From: Microseira wollei NIES-4236
GTDB taxonomy: Bacteria > Cyanobacteriota > Cyanobacteriia > Cyanobacteriales > Aerosakkonemataceae
Reading direction: 5' to 3'
DNA length: 46,067 nt
NCBI RefSeq assembly: GCF_020521235.1
Contig: NZ_BLAY01000075.1
Location: 1 to 46,067 of the forward strand
Of this stretch, positions 9,267-18,908 are shown piece after piece. The notes beneath the pieces are model-generated. The model was not told where the DNA came from. It saw nothing but the letters and a program-made list of their open reading frames with translations, and made no database searches. Numbering within the stretch: position 1 is the stretch's first letter; each line of letters opens with the position of its first letter. Position numbers and translations under genes: made by a program.

Positions 9267-9308
9267 CAAGAAACTTTGGTGATAGGTCGCCCAAGCGTAA
9301 GTCCTGTA
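9267..9308 (-). repeat. CAGGACTTACGC dispersed repeat, copy 2
   Basis: Read on the minus strand, this starts TACAGGACTTACGCTTGGGC and continues with ACCTATCACCAAAGTTTC. It is a near-identical inverted partner of 10807-10848, so the two copies bracket moeA. AATCTAA-type tandem repeats follow at 9309-9338. Confidence 0.75.
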
Positions 9309-9364
9309 AATCTAAAATCTAAAATCTAAAATCTAACTTATTGTACGAGGCTGGGGAAAAGGCA

Positions 9365-10624
9365 ATGCTTTCGGTTCAACAAGCAGAGGAAATAATCTTC
9401 AATCGGGTGCAGCCGTTGGATGCAAAGCTTGATGCAGAAGTTGCAGACTTATTGGCGGCGAGCAATCGCATTTTGGCAATGCCGGTAACGAGCGATCTGG
9501 ATTTTCCCCATTGGGATAATTCGGCGATGGATGGTTACGCGGTGCGATCTGCGGACGTGGAAGGCTGTAGCGCCGAACAGCCAGCAGTATTGGAAATTGT
9601 AGAGGAAATCCCGGCGGGAAAGCAGCCCCAGCATACTATTCAACCAGGACAAGCGGCGCGGATATTCACCGGGGCGATGATGCCAGAGGGGGCGGATACC
9701 GTCGTGATGCAGGAAGTAACGCGCCTTTCAGGTTCCCGCGTTGTCATTTTAGCAGCCCCAAAACCCCAAGCTTTCGTGCGCCATCGGGCATCTTATTACC
9801 AAGCTGGTACGCCCTTGCTGATGCCGGGAATACCCCTATTCGCCCCGGAAATCGCGATTTTGGCATCGGCGCAATGTCCGCAGGTTTCGGTTTACCGCCA
9901 TCCTCGCGTGGCGATTTTATCCACGGGTGACGAACTGGTGACGCCGGATCGTCCCTTACAACCGGGTCAGATTGTAGACTCGAATCAGTATGCAATGGCT
10001 GCTTTAGTGGCACAAAGCGGCGGCATTCCTCTTTTGCTGGGTATTGTTCCCGATCAACCATTAGCGCTGAAAAATGCGATCGCCTCCGCCCTCACCTCTG
10101 CCGATATCGTTGTTTCTTCCGGCGGCGTTTCTGTGGGAGATTACGATTACGTAGACCGCATTCTGGAATCTCTTGGTGCTGAAATACACCTGCGTGCAGT
10201 TGCGATTAAACCGGGTAAACCCTTGACATTTGCCACGTTTAAGCGGGGCGAAGCCCAGCGCCCAGTTTTATACTTCGGACTTCCGGGAAATCCCGCATCT
10301 TCCCTGGTAACATTTTGGCGGTTTGTCCAACCGGCACTGAAGAAACTGTCAGGACTTGCTCAGGGTTGGAAACCGATGTTCGTGCAGGCGCGTGCTGGTC
10401 AAGATTTGCGTTCCGATGGCAAGCGAGAAACATACCTCTGGGGACAGATGCATTTAATAGAAGGAGGTTATGAATTTCAGCTTGCAGGTGGCAGCCACAG
10501 TTCCGGTAACTTGATTAACCTATCGCGAACCAATGGATTAGCGGTTCTGCCAGTGGGTATAACCTCAATCAACGCCGGAGAGGCGGTGCAAGTTTTACAA
10601 GTTGGGTTGCCCTTTGGGGATTGA
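9365..10624 (+). CDS. moeA: Molybdopterin molybdotransferase MoeA
   Basis: A 419-residue MoeA, the enzyme that inserts molybdate into adenylylated molybdopterin in molybdenum cofactor synthesis. Hallmarks are DFPHWDNSAMDGYAV near the N terminus, FTGAMMPEGADTVVMQE, the MoeA/MogA-like domain with STGDELV, SSGGVSVGDYDY, and GLPGNPASS, followed by the small C-terminal beta domain. The start at 9365 (MLSVQQAEE) is preceded by GGGGAAAAGG and preferred to the upstream TTG at 9341. No other cofactor gene is adjacent. The gene is bracketed by inverted copies of the CAGGACTTACGC repeat. Confidence 0.95.
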   Translation: MLSVQQAEEIIFNRVQPLDAKLDAEVADLLAASNRILAMPVTSDLDFPHWDNSAMDGYAVRSADVEGCSAEQPAVLEIVEEIPAGKQPQHTIQPGQAARIFTGAMMPEGADTVVMQEVTRLSGSRVVILAAPKPQAFVRHRASYYQAGTPLLMPGIPLFAPEIAILASAQCPQVSVYRHPRVAILSTGDELVTPDRPLQPGQIVDSNQYAMAALVAQSGGIPLLLGIVPDQPLALKNAIASALTSADIVVSSGGVSVGDYDYVDRILESLGAEIHLRAVAIKPGKPLTFATFKRGEAQRPVLYFGLPGNPASSLVTFWRFVQPALKKLSGLAQGWKPMFVQARAGQDLRSDGKRETYLWGQMHLIEGGYEFQLAGGSHSSGNLINLSRTNGLAVLPVGITSINAGEAVQVLQVGLPFGD

Positions 10625-10806
10625 AGACTGGAGTCTGGGTGTGTTGATGCAAACGAAGGGGAAATCGCCGGATTTGGCGCAAGTCCGGCGTAAAAATAGC
10701 TTTCAGTATACAGCCTCTGCGATCGCTGCGCTGCCAAAATTTACAAGCGTAGGCTGGGTATGTTGATTTCGGCTAGTGGGAAATCAACAACAACCCGCCA
10801 ACATGG

Positions 10807-10935
10807 ACAGGACTTACGCTTGGGCAACCTATCACCAAAGTAACTTGGCAGCGAACGCGAGTGGGGAAGGGAGGCATATCTCTGGTGACAAAGCGACGAT
10901 TTTTCCGAGAAACTTTGGTGTTTGCCTAAGTGCTG
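10807..10935. mobile_element. Possible MITE upstream of the hybrid kinase
   Basis: The left end (10807-10848) carries CAGGACTTACGC and CACCAAAGT. The right end, ending near 10935, reads ACTTTGGTGTTTGCC and AAGTGCTG, which is an imperfect inverse of the left end. The roughly 130-bp interval has no coding capacity. Its right edge lies beside the GATGGAG ribosome-binding sequence of the kinase gene, so it may supply part of that gene's leader. No target duplication was established. Confidence 0.45.
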
Positions 10936-10948
10936 ATGGAGCTACTCG

Positions 10949-13900
10949 ATGTTTATTCAACCAGTAAAGCAGGTTATTGCGAAAGTTTATGGACAAGTAC
11001 CGCTGCAAATGGTTCTCATCGTTCCGTTTGTCCTGCAAATTGCCGGGGCGGTGGGACTGGTGGGGTATCTCTCCTATCGCAACGGACAGAAGGCTGTTAA
11101 CGATCTAGCCAGTCAATTGCGGCTGGAAATTACCAAGCATATAGAGGATAACCTGCGTACATACCTAGCCATTCCCCATCAGGTTAATCAGAGCAACGCT
11201 GCTGCGATTCGTCTCGGTCAATTGAACTTGCAAGATAAGGCAGGATTGGAACGTCACTTTTGGCAGCAAATCCAGATATTTGATAGCCTAACTTTTGCCG
11301 GATTGGGATTAGAGCGAAAAGATAACGTTGGGGCAGAAAGGCGCGATGATGGTTCGCTGACAATTCGAGTGGGGACTTTAGCTACGGGATATGATTTTCG
11401 GACTTATTCTACAAATGAATTGGGGGAGCGCACCAAACTCCTAGACCACAAAAGCGACTTCGATCCTCGTACTCGCCCCTGGTATAAAGCCGCTGTTGCT
11501 GCTGGTAAACCCACTTGGAGTCCGATTTATCCTCATACTAAAGGCATCACTGCTTATCTGGGTGCATCGATGCCTTTCTACGATAAACAAGGTAAACTTC
11601 AAGGAGTTTTACTAACTAATATTAATTTATCGCAAATTGGCTATTTTTTACAAAAAATAGAAATCGGAAAAACTGGACAAAGTTTTATTATCGAGCGCGA
11701 CGGAATGTTGGTGGCAACTTCGACAGGGGAACAACCTTTTCGCACCAAACCAAAGGACTACGGAGCCGAAAGAGTTAAAGCCACAGAGAGTCAAAACTCT
11801 CTCACGCAAGCTACAGCGCGATATCTAGACGCAAATTTTGACAAGACAAAGCTGTTTCAAAAGTCAGAGCAACTGGAATTTAACATCAACGGTGAGAAAC
11901 ACTTTTTGCAAGTCGTGCCGTTTCAAGATGATAAAGAACTCGACTGGCTAATTGTCGTGGTCATTCCAGAAACTGATTTTATGGAGCAAATTAAGGCCAA
12001 CACTCGCACGACATTCCTGTTATGTCTGGTAGCTTTAATCTGCGCTATATTCATCGGGATTATCACCGCTCGTTGGGTCACGAGTCCGATTTTACGTCTC
12101 AACGCCGCTGCCAAAAATATAGCGAAGGGGGATTGGGAGTTGACGGTAAAAATTGACCGGGTGGATGAAGTAGGGCAATTGGCCAATTCGTTTAATAATA
12201 TGGCTAAGCAACTGCAAGAATCCTTTGCCGAAATGAAAACATTGAATCAAGCCTTATTAGCAAGCGAGCGCCGACTGAATCAATTTTTGGAAGCTTTACC
12301 CGTAGGGGTGTGTGTCATTGCTGCCAATGGCACGGTTTCCTATGTCAATCAAACCGGACAGCGTTTATTGGGTCAAGGGATAGTCTCAGAATGCAGCGTT
12401 GAAAAATTAACAGAAGTTTACCACATTTATCTTGCTGGAACCGATCGGTTCTACCCCACCGAGCAACTGCCAGCGATGCGGGCATTAAAGGGGGAAACCG
12501 TAACTGTTGATGATATAGAAATTCATCTAAACGGAGAAATTGTACCCGTTGAAGTACGAAGCATCCCAATTTTTGACGACCAAGGCAATGTGATTTATGC
12601 GATCAATGTTTTTCAAGATATTACAGAACGCAAAGAAGCTGATGAAATTTTAACAGACTACTATCATACTTTAGAAACCAAAGTAGCAGAACGCACTGCC
12701 CAACTTGCCCGTGCGAATATGAAATTAGAGCAGGAAATTGCCGAACGCGAGCAAACAGAAGAAGCATTGCGGCAGAGCGAAGAACGGTTCAGAAGAGCTT
12801 TTGATACGGCAGCAATTGGCATGTGTTTGGTTTCTTTAGAGGGTCAGCCTTTGGCTGTTAATCCTCAAGTTTGCCAAATGTTTGGCTATTCAGAATCAGA
12901 GTTGCTATCTTTATCGGTTGGGGATATGACTTATCCAGATGACCGAGGTAGTGACCAGGAATACGTGCGGGAATTATTGGCTGGGACGCGACCTTATTAT
13001 CACATGGAGAAGCGTTTTCTGCATAAAAATAGGCAGACGATATGGGCGCGAATAAGCGTTTCTTTGGTGCGGGATTGGCAGCAAAAACCGCTTTATTTTA
13101 TTTGTCAAATTCAAGATATTACAGCGCGCAAAGAAGCGCAACAGGAATTGCAAAAGAGCCAAGCGCGGTTTCAGAAATTAGCGGCAAACGTACCGGGAGC
13201 GATTTATGAAGTTGTGTTTCACCCAGATGGGTCGGTAGATTATGAATATATGAGTGCGGCTTGTTTAGAAATTTATGAATTAGAACCGAAGCAGGTGATG
13301 AAAAATGCTCAGTTAATTTATGACTGCATTCATCCGGATGACCGAGAAAGTTTTTATGCAGCGACTAGACAAAGTTCTAAAACTTTAGAACCTTTTGCCC
13401 GTGAATGGCGGATTGTCACGCCATCTGGGAAGATCAAGTGGTTGCAAGGAAATTCTCGACCGGAACGGCGGGAAAACGGCGATATTGTCTGGCATGGGGT
13501 GGCGATTGACGTGAGCGATGGCAAGCGGGTAGAACAGGAATTAGCCAAAGCCAAGGAAGCCGCCGAAGCCGCCAATCGCGCCAAAAGTGTGTTTCTTGCC
13601 AATATGAGCCACGAATTGCGGACGCCCCTCAACGCCATTCTCGGCTTTTCCCAACTCATGAGTCACAATCCAAACTTATCCCCAGACCAAATAGAAAATC
13701 TGGGCATTATTCGCCGCAGTGGCGAACACTTGCTCACCTTAATTAACCAAGTGCTTGACCTATCTAAAATCGAAGCCGGACGCCTGACGCTTAACGAACA
13801 AAATTTCGACCTTTATCAGTTGCTGGATGATGTCAAACTTATGTTTTCTTTGAAAGCAAAGGATAAGGGATTGCAGTTACTGTTCGAGCGGGCTTCTAAT

Positions 13901-15208
13901 GTTCCCCAATACCTGCTAACTGATGAAGTTAAGTTACGGGAAGTGCTGATTAATTTGCTCGGTAACGCAATGAAATTTACCACCACCGGCAGCATATCAG
14001 TCAGAGTGGGACTGGGTGATGAAAAAGAAATGCTCAATGACCAAGAAGACGCGGTTGAAGAAGACAGGGGGACAGGGAGACGCTCTGACGCGGGGAATGT
14101 ACTACAAGAACTTTCCGCATCTCCCACTCAGAGCGTCATCCCGTCTTCCTCCCCGCGTCGCCGCGTCACCGTGTCTCCGTCTCGTCTTCAACAATTCCAT
14201 TTTGAAGTAGAAGATACGGGAACTGGTATTGACCCTGATGAATTAGATAAAATCTTTGAACCGTTCGTGCAAACTTTATCAGGTCAAAAAGTGCGGGAAG
14301 GAACGGGTTTAGGATTAACGATTAGTCGCCAATTCGTGCGGTTGATGGGGGGTGAAATTACTGTCAGCTCGCAAGTCGGAAAAGGCAGTATTTTTAAGTT
14401 TGATATTCAAGCCAGCGTAGTTGCTGGCACCGCGAGCGAGAATAAACAACCAAAGCGGGGCATGATTGCTATTGAACCCAACCAAGCCCGCTATCGCCTA
14501 CTAATTGTCGATGACCAAGATGACAGTCGGCGACTGTTGATAAAAATTTTTAATTCTCTTGGATTTGAATTGCAAGTTGCTAGCAACGGTAAAGCAGCTG
14601 TGGAAATTTGGTCGAGTTGGAAGCCACATTTGATTTGGATGGATATGCGGATGGCGGTTATGGATGGCTATGAGGCAACTCAACGCATTCGAGATCTTGA
14701 GCAGGGAAGCAGGGGAGCAGGGGAGCAGGGGAGCAGGGGAGCAGGGGAAAATAGCTCATCCCCAATGCCCCAGAAGCGTACTGTAATTATTGCTTTGACT
14801 GCTAGTACTTTTGAAGAAGAGAGGGCTGCTGCCTTATCAGTTGGCTGCGATGATTTCATCCGCAAGCCTTTCCGTGAGGAAGAAATCTTTACTTGTCTGA
14901 GCAAACATTTAGGGGTGCGATATATCGACGCGGAAGCGATTTCCTTGCCCGTTGGCGCAGGGTCAGAGGAGGAGAATGCAATCCCAATTGGGGATCGGAT
15001 GCTGACTTTAGCTGACTTAGCTGCTTTACCTGGGGATTGGTTGGTCAGTTTACACCAGGCAACCCTCGAAGGGCATATTAAACGAATGCAGGCGCTGATC
15101 GAGGAAATTCGTCCACAACATGACTTTGTTGCCAAAGCTTTGTTAGATTTGGCTAATCAGTACCAATTTGAGCAGCTATTAATCTTAACTCAGCCTAGAA
15201 CCGATTAA
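10949..15208 (+). CDS. Cache-HAMP-PAS hybrid sensor histidine kinase with receiver domain
   Basis: A 1419-residue inner-membrane sensor. It has a membrane helix at about 21-43, an extracytoplasmic dCache-like domain to about 345, a second helix at about 354-377, HAMP, PAS domains near 445-570, 613-735 and 740-865, a HisKA domain with the phospho-accepting His888 in NMSHELRTPLNAIL, an ATPase domain to about 1165 with FEVEDTGTGI and GTGLGLTIS, and a receiver domain with phospho-acceptor Asp1232 in WMDMRMAVMDGYEA. Two low-complexity inserts break the domains: about 1030-1082 in the ATPase domain and about 1251-1272 (GSRGAGEQGSRGAGE) in the receiver. The start follows GATGGAG. Its stop overlaps the next start (TAATG), so translation is probably coupled to the cyclase gene. 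The ligand is unknown. Confidence 0.93.
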   Translation: MFIQPVKQVIAKVYGQVPLQMVLIVPFVLQIAGAVGLVGYLSYRNGQKAVNDLASQLRLEITKHIEDNLRTYLAIPHQVNQSNAAAIRLGQLNLQDKAGLERHFWQQIQIFDSLTFAGLGLERKDNVGAERRDDGSLTIRVGTLATGYDFRTYSTNELGERTKLLDHKSDFDPRTRPWYKAAVAAGKPTWSPIYPHTKGITAYLGASMPFYDKQGKLQGVLLTNINLSQIGYFLQKIEIGKTGQSFIIERDGMLVATSTGEQPFRTKPKDYGAERVKATESQNSLTQATARYLDANFDKTKLFQKSEQLEFNINGEKHFLQVVPFQDDKELDWLIVVVIPETDFMEQIKANTRTTFLLCLVALICAIFIGIITARWVTSPILRLNAAAKNIAKGDWELTVKIDRVDEVGQLANSFNNMAKQLQESFAEMKTLNQALLASERRLNQFLEALPVGVCVIAANGTVSYVNQTGQRLLGQGIVSECSVEKLTEVYHIYLAGTDRFYPTEQLPAMRALKGETVTVDDIEIHLNGEIVPVEVRSIPIFDDQGNVIYAINVFQDITERKEADEILTDYYHTLETKVAERTAQLARANMKLEQEIAEREQTEEALRQSEERFRRAFDTAAIGMCLVSLEGQPLAVNPQVCQMFGYSESELLSLSVGDMTYPDDRGSDQEYVRELLAGTRPYYHMEKRFLHKNRQTIWARISVSLVRDWQQKPLYFICQIQDITARKEAQQELQKSQARFQKLAANVPGAIYEVVFHPDGSVDYEYMSAACLEIYELEPKQVMKNAQLIYDCIHPDDRESFYAATRQSSKTLEPFAREWRIVTPSGKIKWLQGNSRPERRENGDIVWHGVAIDVSDGKRVEQELAKAKEAAEAANRAKSVFLANMSHELRTPLNAILGFSQLMSHNPNLSPDQIENLGIIRRSGEHLLTLINQVLDLSKIEAGRLTLNEQNFDLYQLLDDVKLMFSLKAKDKGLQLLFERASNVPQYLLTDEVKLREVLINLLGNAMKFTTTGSISVRVGLGDEKEMLNDQEDAVEEDRGTGRRSDAGNVLQELSASPTQSVIPSSSPRRRVTVSPSRLQQFHFEVEDTGTGIDPDELDKIFEPFVQTLSGQKVREGTGLGLTISRQFVRLMGGEITVSSQVGKGSIFKFDIQASVVAGTASENKQPKRGMIAIEPNQARYRLLIVDDQDDSRRLLIKIFNSLGFELQVASNGKAAVEIWSSWKPHLIWMDMRMAVMDGYEATQRIRDLEQGSRGAGEQGSRGAGENSSSPMPQKRTVIIALTASTFEEERAAALSVGCDDFIRKPFREEEIFTCLSKHLGVRYIDAEAISLPVGAGSEEENAIPIGDRMLTLADLAALPGDWLVSLHQATLEGHIKRMQALIEEIRPQHDFVAKALLDLANQYQFEQLLILTQPRTD
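14043..14200. repeat. Low-complexity in-frame insert in the kinase ATPase domain
   Basis: The stretch between the N-box and G1-box codes for a Ser/Arg/Asp-rich segment foreign to ATPase domains. It contains the inverted words ACGCTCTGA and TCAGAGCGT and runs of CCGCGTC/CGTCTC. Reading frame is kept across it. Confidence 0.65.
14699..14750. repeat. In-frame GAGCAGGG tandem repeat in the receiver domain
   Basis: Five to six units of GAGCAGGG encode GSRGAGEQGSRGAGE between two receiver-domain segments (QRIRDLE and RTVIIALTAS). The word matches the intergenic repeat at 9194-9245. Confidence 0.85.
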
Positions 15209-17226
15209 TGAATCCCGAACAGCTTCTACCATCCAAGGGAAATATTTTAGTTGTTGACGACCACTATGCCAATTTAAGCCTATTAACTCAGGTGTTGTCC
15301 GAGCAAGGGTATGAAGTGCGAGTTGCACCCAACGGCAAACTGGCGCTGAAATCTGCTAAGGCAACTCCCCCTGACCTGATTTTGCTGGATATTATGATGC
15401 CGGAAATGGATGGTTATCAAGTCTGCGATCATCTTAAAGCAGATAAGAGAACTCGCGAAATTCCAGTGATTTTTTTAAGTGCTTTGGGAGAATCATTGGA
15501 TAAGGTAAAAGCTTTTGATGTGGGCGGGGTAGACTACATTACGAAACCCTTCGATCCGGTAGAAGTTGTAGCGCGCATCAAGAATCACTTGCGCTTGCGC
15601 GAGTTCGAATTAAAACTAATGGATCAAAATGCACTGCTGCAAAAGCAAATTGAATCCCGCCGACAAGCTGAAGTGGAAATTCGCCTGTTGCTGGCAACAA
15701 CCCAAGCGATTAGCCGCTGCGATGACGTTCACTCGGCTTTAGCAGCGGTTTTGCGTTTAGTTTGTATAACAATTCAATGGAATTATGGAGATGCTTGGAT
15801 TCCCAGCAATGATGGCAGGGTTTTAGAATGCAGTCAAGGTTGGTATGCTAGCGACCCCAGTTTCTCGGATTTCAGACATCAAAGTTTAAACTTAAAATTT
15901 GCCCCCAATGTTGGGTTACAAGGGAGGATTTGGACTTCTAAACAGCCCGAATGGATAGAAGATATTGCTCTGGAAGACGAGCAAAGTTTCCTGCGTTCTC
16001 AAATTGCGATCGCCGCCGGATTAAAAGCCGCTTTTGGGGTGCCGATTCTGGTGAACGACCAAGTGTTAGCGATTTTGATTTTTTATAAAAAAACAACGGC
16101 AGCTATCAGTTCGCGGTTAATCGAGTTGGTGACGGCGGTAGCAACTCAGTTAGGGGCGCTGATCCAGCGCAAGCAAATGGAAGATACGCTGCGAATTGCT
16201 GAAGAGCGCTATCACAGTATTGTGGAAAATGCGGTGGAAGGCATTTATCAAGCGACGCCTTCTGGACGTTTGTTGAGTGCTAATCCAGCGCTGGCAAAAC
16301 TGTATGGTTATGACTCTCCCGCAGCGTTGATGACGAGTTTACAAGATATTTCGCAACAGCTTTATGTTGACCCCAACCGCCGCAACGAGTTTGTTGCTGC
16401 AATGGAAACAGATAATGCAGTAATTGGATTTGAGTCGATGATTTACCGTAAGGATGGACAAAAAATTTGGATTTCTGAAAATGCCCGTGCGGTGCGCGAT
16501 TCTCAGGGACATTTGTTGTACTACGAAGGGACGGTTTCTGATATTACGGCGCGGAAACTAGCCCAAGAAGCTTTAAAATATCAAAAGGAACAAACCGAGC
16601 GACTTTTGTTAAATATTTTGCCTAAGCCGATTGCGGACCGATTGCAAGAACAGCCGCAGATTATTGCCGATAGTTTTGCTGAAGTCAGCGTTTTATTTGC
16701 AGATTTAGTCGGGTTTACCGATTTTTCATCCCAAAAAAGTCCGACCGAATTGGTGGAAATCCTCAACCTGATTTTTAGTAAGTTTGACTTATTATCTCAA
16801 CAACATGGTTTGGAAAAAATTAAAACTATTGGAGATGCTTATATGGTAGTAGGAGGTTTGCCGACTTATCGCGAGGATCATGCTGAAGCGATCGCGCGCA
16901 TGGCTTTGGATATGCAAGCGTCTCTGGATAGCGTTAATCATAAGCTGGGTCAAAGTTTTTGTCTCCGCATTGGTATCAATATCGGTCCCGTTGTCGCTGG
17001 GGTAATTGGTCTGACTAAATTTATCTACGATTTGTGGGGCGATACGGTTAATGTTGCTTCGCGCATGGAATCAAGCGGTATACCCGGCAAAATTCAGGTT
17101 ACTTCAGCAGTTTACGAGCGATTAAAGCACAAATTTACCTTGAAAAAACGAGGTGATATTGCGATTAAAGGCAAAGGGGAAATGACGACTTATTTTCTAG
17201 TGAATAGCCATGAATCCTCTGGATAA
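15208..17226 (+). CDS. Response regulator with GAF, PAS and adenylate cyclase domains
   Basis: A 672-residue cytoplasmic protein. The receiver domain (about 12-130) has the acidic pair DD at 17-18, Asp61 in LLDIMMPEMDGY and the Lys of YITKPF. A GAF domain (about 150-320) and a PAS domain (about 330-455) follow, then a class III nucleotide cyclase (about 480-665). Metal-binding Asp499 (LFADLVGFT) and Asp543 (IGDAYMVVGG) are present, as are the purine-selecting Lys of EKIKTIGDAY, the Asp of YDLWGDTVN, and the Asn/Arg of NVASRM. That Lys-Asp pair fits ATP, so cAMP is the likely product. The ATG overlaps the kinase stop codon, making the kinase its probable phosphodonor. Its receiver and GAF domains closely resemble those of the next gene. 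Confidence 0.93.
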   Translation: MNPEQLLPSKGNILVVDDHYANLSLLTQVLSEQGYEVRVAPNGKLALKSAKATPPDLILLDIMMPEMDGYQVCDHLKADKRTREIPVIFLSALGESLDKVKAFDVGGVDYITKPFDPVEVVARIKNHLRLREFELKLMDQNALLQKQIESRRQAEVEIRLLLATTQAISRCDDVHSALAAVLRLVCITIQWNYGDAWIPSNDGRVLECSQGWYASDPSFSDFRHQSLNLKFAPNVGLQGRIWTSKQPEWIEDIALEDEQSFLRSQIAIAAGLKAAFGVPILVNDQVLAILIFYKKTTAAISSRLIELVTAVATQLGALIQRKQMEDTLRIAEERYHSIVENAVEGIYQATPSGRLLSANPALAKLYGYDSPAALMTSLQDISQQLYVDPNRRNEFVAAMETDNAVIGFESMIYRKDGQKIWISENARAVRDSQGHLLYYEGTVSDITARKLAQEALKYQKEQTERLLLNILPKPIADRLQEQPQIIADSFAEVSVLFADLVGFTDFSSQKSPTELVEILNLIFSKFDLLSQQHGLEKIKTIGDAYMVVGGLPTYREDHAEAIARMALDMQASLDSVNHKLGQSFCLRIGINIGPVVAGVIGLTKFIYDLWGDTVNVASRMESSGIPGKIQVTSAVYERLKHKFTLKKRGDIAIKGKGEMTTYFLVNSHESSG

Positions 17227-17297
17227 AATTATTTTAATATCTTGGAGCAACGGATGTGTAGCACCTTGACGGGAAAGTGGTAGAGATTAAAAAATAT

Positions 17298-18908
17298 ATG
17301 AGTCAGGAACGGTATTTCATAGCAGGTTCAGATATCTTGGTCATTGATGATAGCCCTAATAATTTAAGTTTGTTAACCCAAATGTTGTCAGATAAAGGGT
17401 ATAACGTGCGAGTCGCAACCAACGGTAAATTGGCGCTGCAATCTGCGTCGGCGACTCCCCCAGATCTGATTTTGTTGGATATTATGATGCCATCAATGGA
17501 TGGTTATGAAATCTGCGAACAGTTAAAAGCAGATGAACTCACTCGCGACATCCCGGTGATTTTTTTGAGTGGTTTGAACGAAGCGCTGGATAAAGTGCAA
17601 GCGTTTGCGGTGGGTGGGGTAGACTACGTAACAAAACCCTTTGAACCTTTAGAAATTTTAGCGAGGAGCGAGAATCAATTGCGCTGGCGATCGCTCGAGT
17701 TACAGCTAAAAGAGCAAAATGCCCAACTGCAACTCTTGCTAACAGCAACCCAAGCAATTAGCAAAGCGGCTAATGTAGACTCGGCACCAAAAGTAATTTT
17801 GTCAAAAATTTGTCAAACCATTGGTTGGAATTTGGCAGAAGCTTGGCTTCCTAACCCTCACTTAAAAGCTCTCGTATGCAGTCGTGGTTGGTATGCTAAC
17901 GATAGCAGTCTGTTACCCTTTCGCCAACTCAGTCAAGCGTTGACTTTTCCACCTAATGTAGGATTGCCAGGAAGAGTTTGGTTATCAAAAAAACCTGCAT
18001 GGAGCGAAGATATTTCTCAAACAAACGATCGCAGTTTTCTGCGGGATAAAATTGCCGCTGCTGTCGGAATTAAAGCAGCTTTGGGCGTTTTGATTATTGT
18101 TGGCGATCGCGTCTCGGCGGTATTAGTATTTTTGCATAAAAATCAAATCACACTCGATGGGCGCTTAATTGAATTAGTTAATGGCGTCGCAACGCAATTG
18201 GTTGCGCTGATTCAGCGCAAAAAAGCCGAAACCGCTCTCAAAAAAGCCAATCAGGAATTAGAACGACTGGCGGCGTTAGATGGGTTAACCTCTGTTGCCA
18301 ATCGTCGCCAATTTGACAAAATTCTCCCACAGGAATGGTACAGACTAAAACGGGAACAGTTGCCTTTATTGTTAATTATGTGTGATGTGGATTATTTCAA
18401 ACGCTACAACGACCGCTACGGACACCTGGAGGGAGATAATTGTTTAAGACAGGTTGCTAGTGCGATCGCCAGCGCCTCACGACGTCCAGCGGATTTAGTA
18501 GCGCGATATGGAGGAGAAGAATTTGCGGTGATTCTACCTAATACAAGTGCTGAGGGAGCGTTACAGCGGATTGCTTTCTTAGTGAGGTACAGCCTTAAGG
18601 CTTCGTTTGTCAAGCGCGCACCGTTAACGGTGCGCGCTTGACAAACAAAGGTGTACCTCATACGACTGCAATCCGCTGTAAAAGTCGCTGAATCGATCCG
18701 AAAACAAGTGCAACAACTCAAAATTCCCCATCCTTTATCTGATGCAAGTCAATATGTTAGCTTGAGTTTGGGCGTCAGTACGATTGTTCCAACTGGGGAT
18801 AGTTCGCCTCTGGACTTGATCGAGATCGCCGATCTAGCGCTATACTCAGCCAAACAGCAGGGGCGCAATTGCGCTGTGGCGCGTAGTTATGCGCTCGCTA
18901 CGAAATAA
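17298..18908 (+). pseudogene. Response regulator-GAF-GGDEF diguanylate cyclase, interrupted
   Basis: The gene encodes a receiver domain ([27 protein letters not shown]), a GAF domain and a GGDEF domain with the active-site motif [12 protein letters not shown], so it was built to make c-di-GMP. A hairpin element at 18562-18680 adds 39 codons including a TGA (18639-18641), which ends translation soon after the active-site strand. Coding continues in the same frame from 18681 to 18908 (KVAESIRKQV, then SLSLGVST). Removing the element with one TA restores [20 protein letters not shown] prefer the ATG at 17298 over the GTG at 17277 because of better spacing to a GAGA sequence. The truncated product keeps the receiver and GAF domains. 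UGA readthrough would yield a full-length protein with a 39-residue insert. Confidence 0.88.
18562..18680. mobile_element. 115-bp hairpin MITE flanked by TA
   Basis: The element is bounded by TA dinucleotides. Its terminal inverted repeats are CAGCGGATTGC (18564-18574) and GCAATCCGCTG (18668-18678). A further inverted pair, TGAGGTAC / GTACCTCA, lies inside, and the centre is a perfect 40-bp palindrome (about 18606-18645). TA duplication is typical of IS630/Tc1-mariner-type transposition. There is no transposase, so it is non-autonomous. It interrupts the GGDEF gene. Confidence 0.88.
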
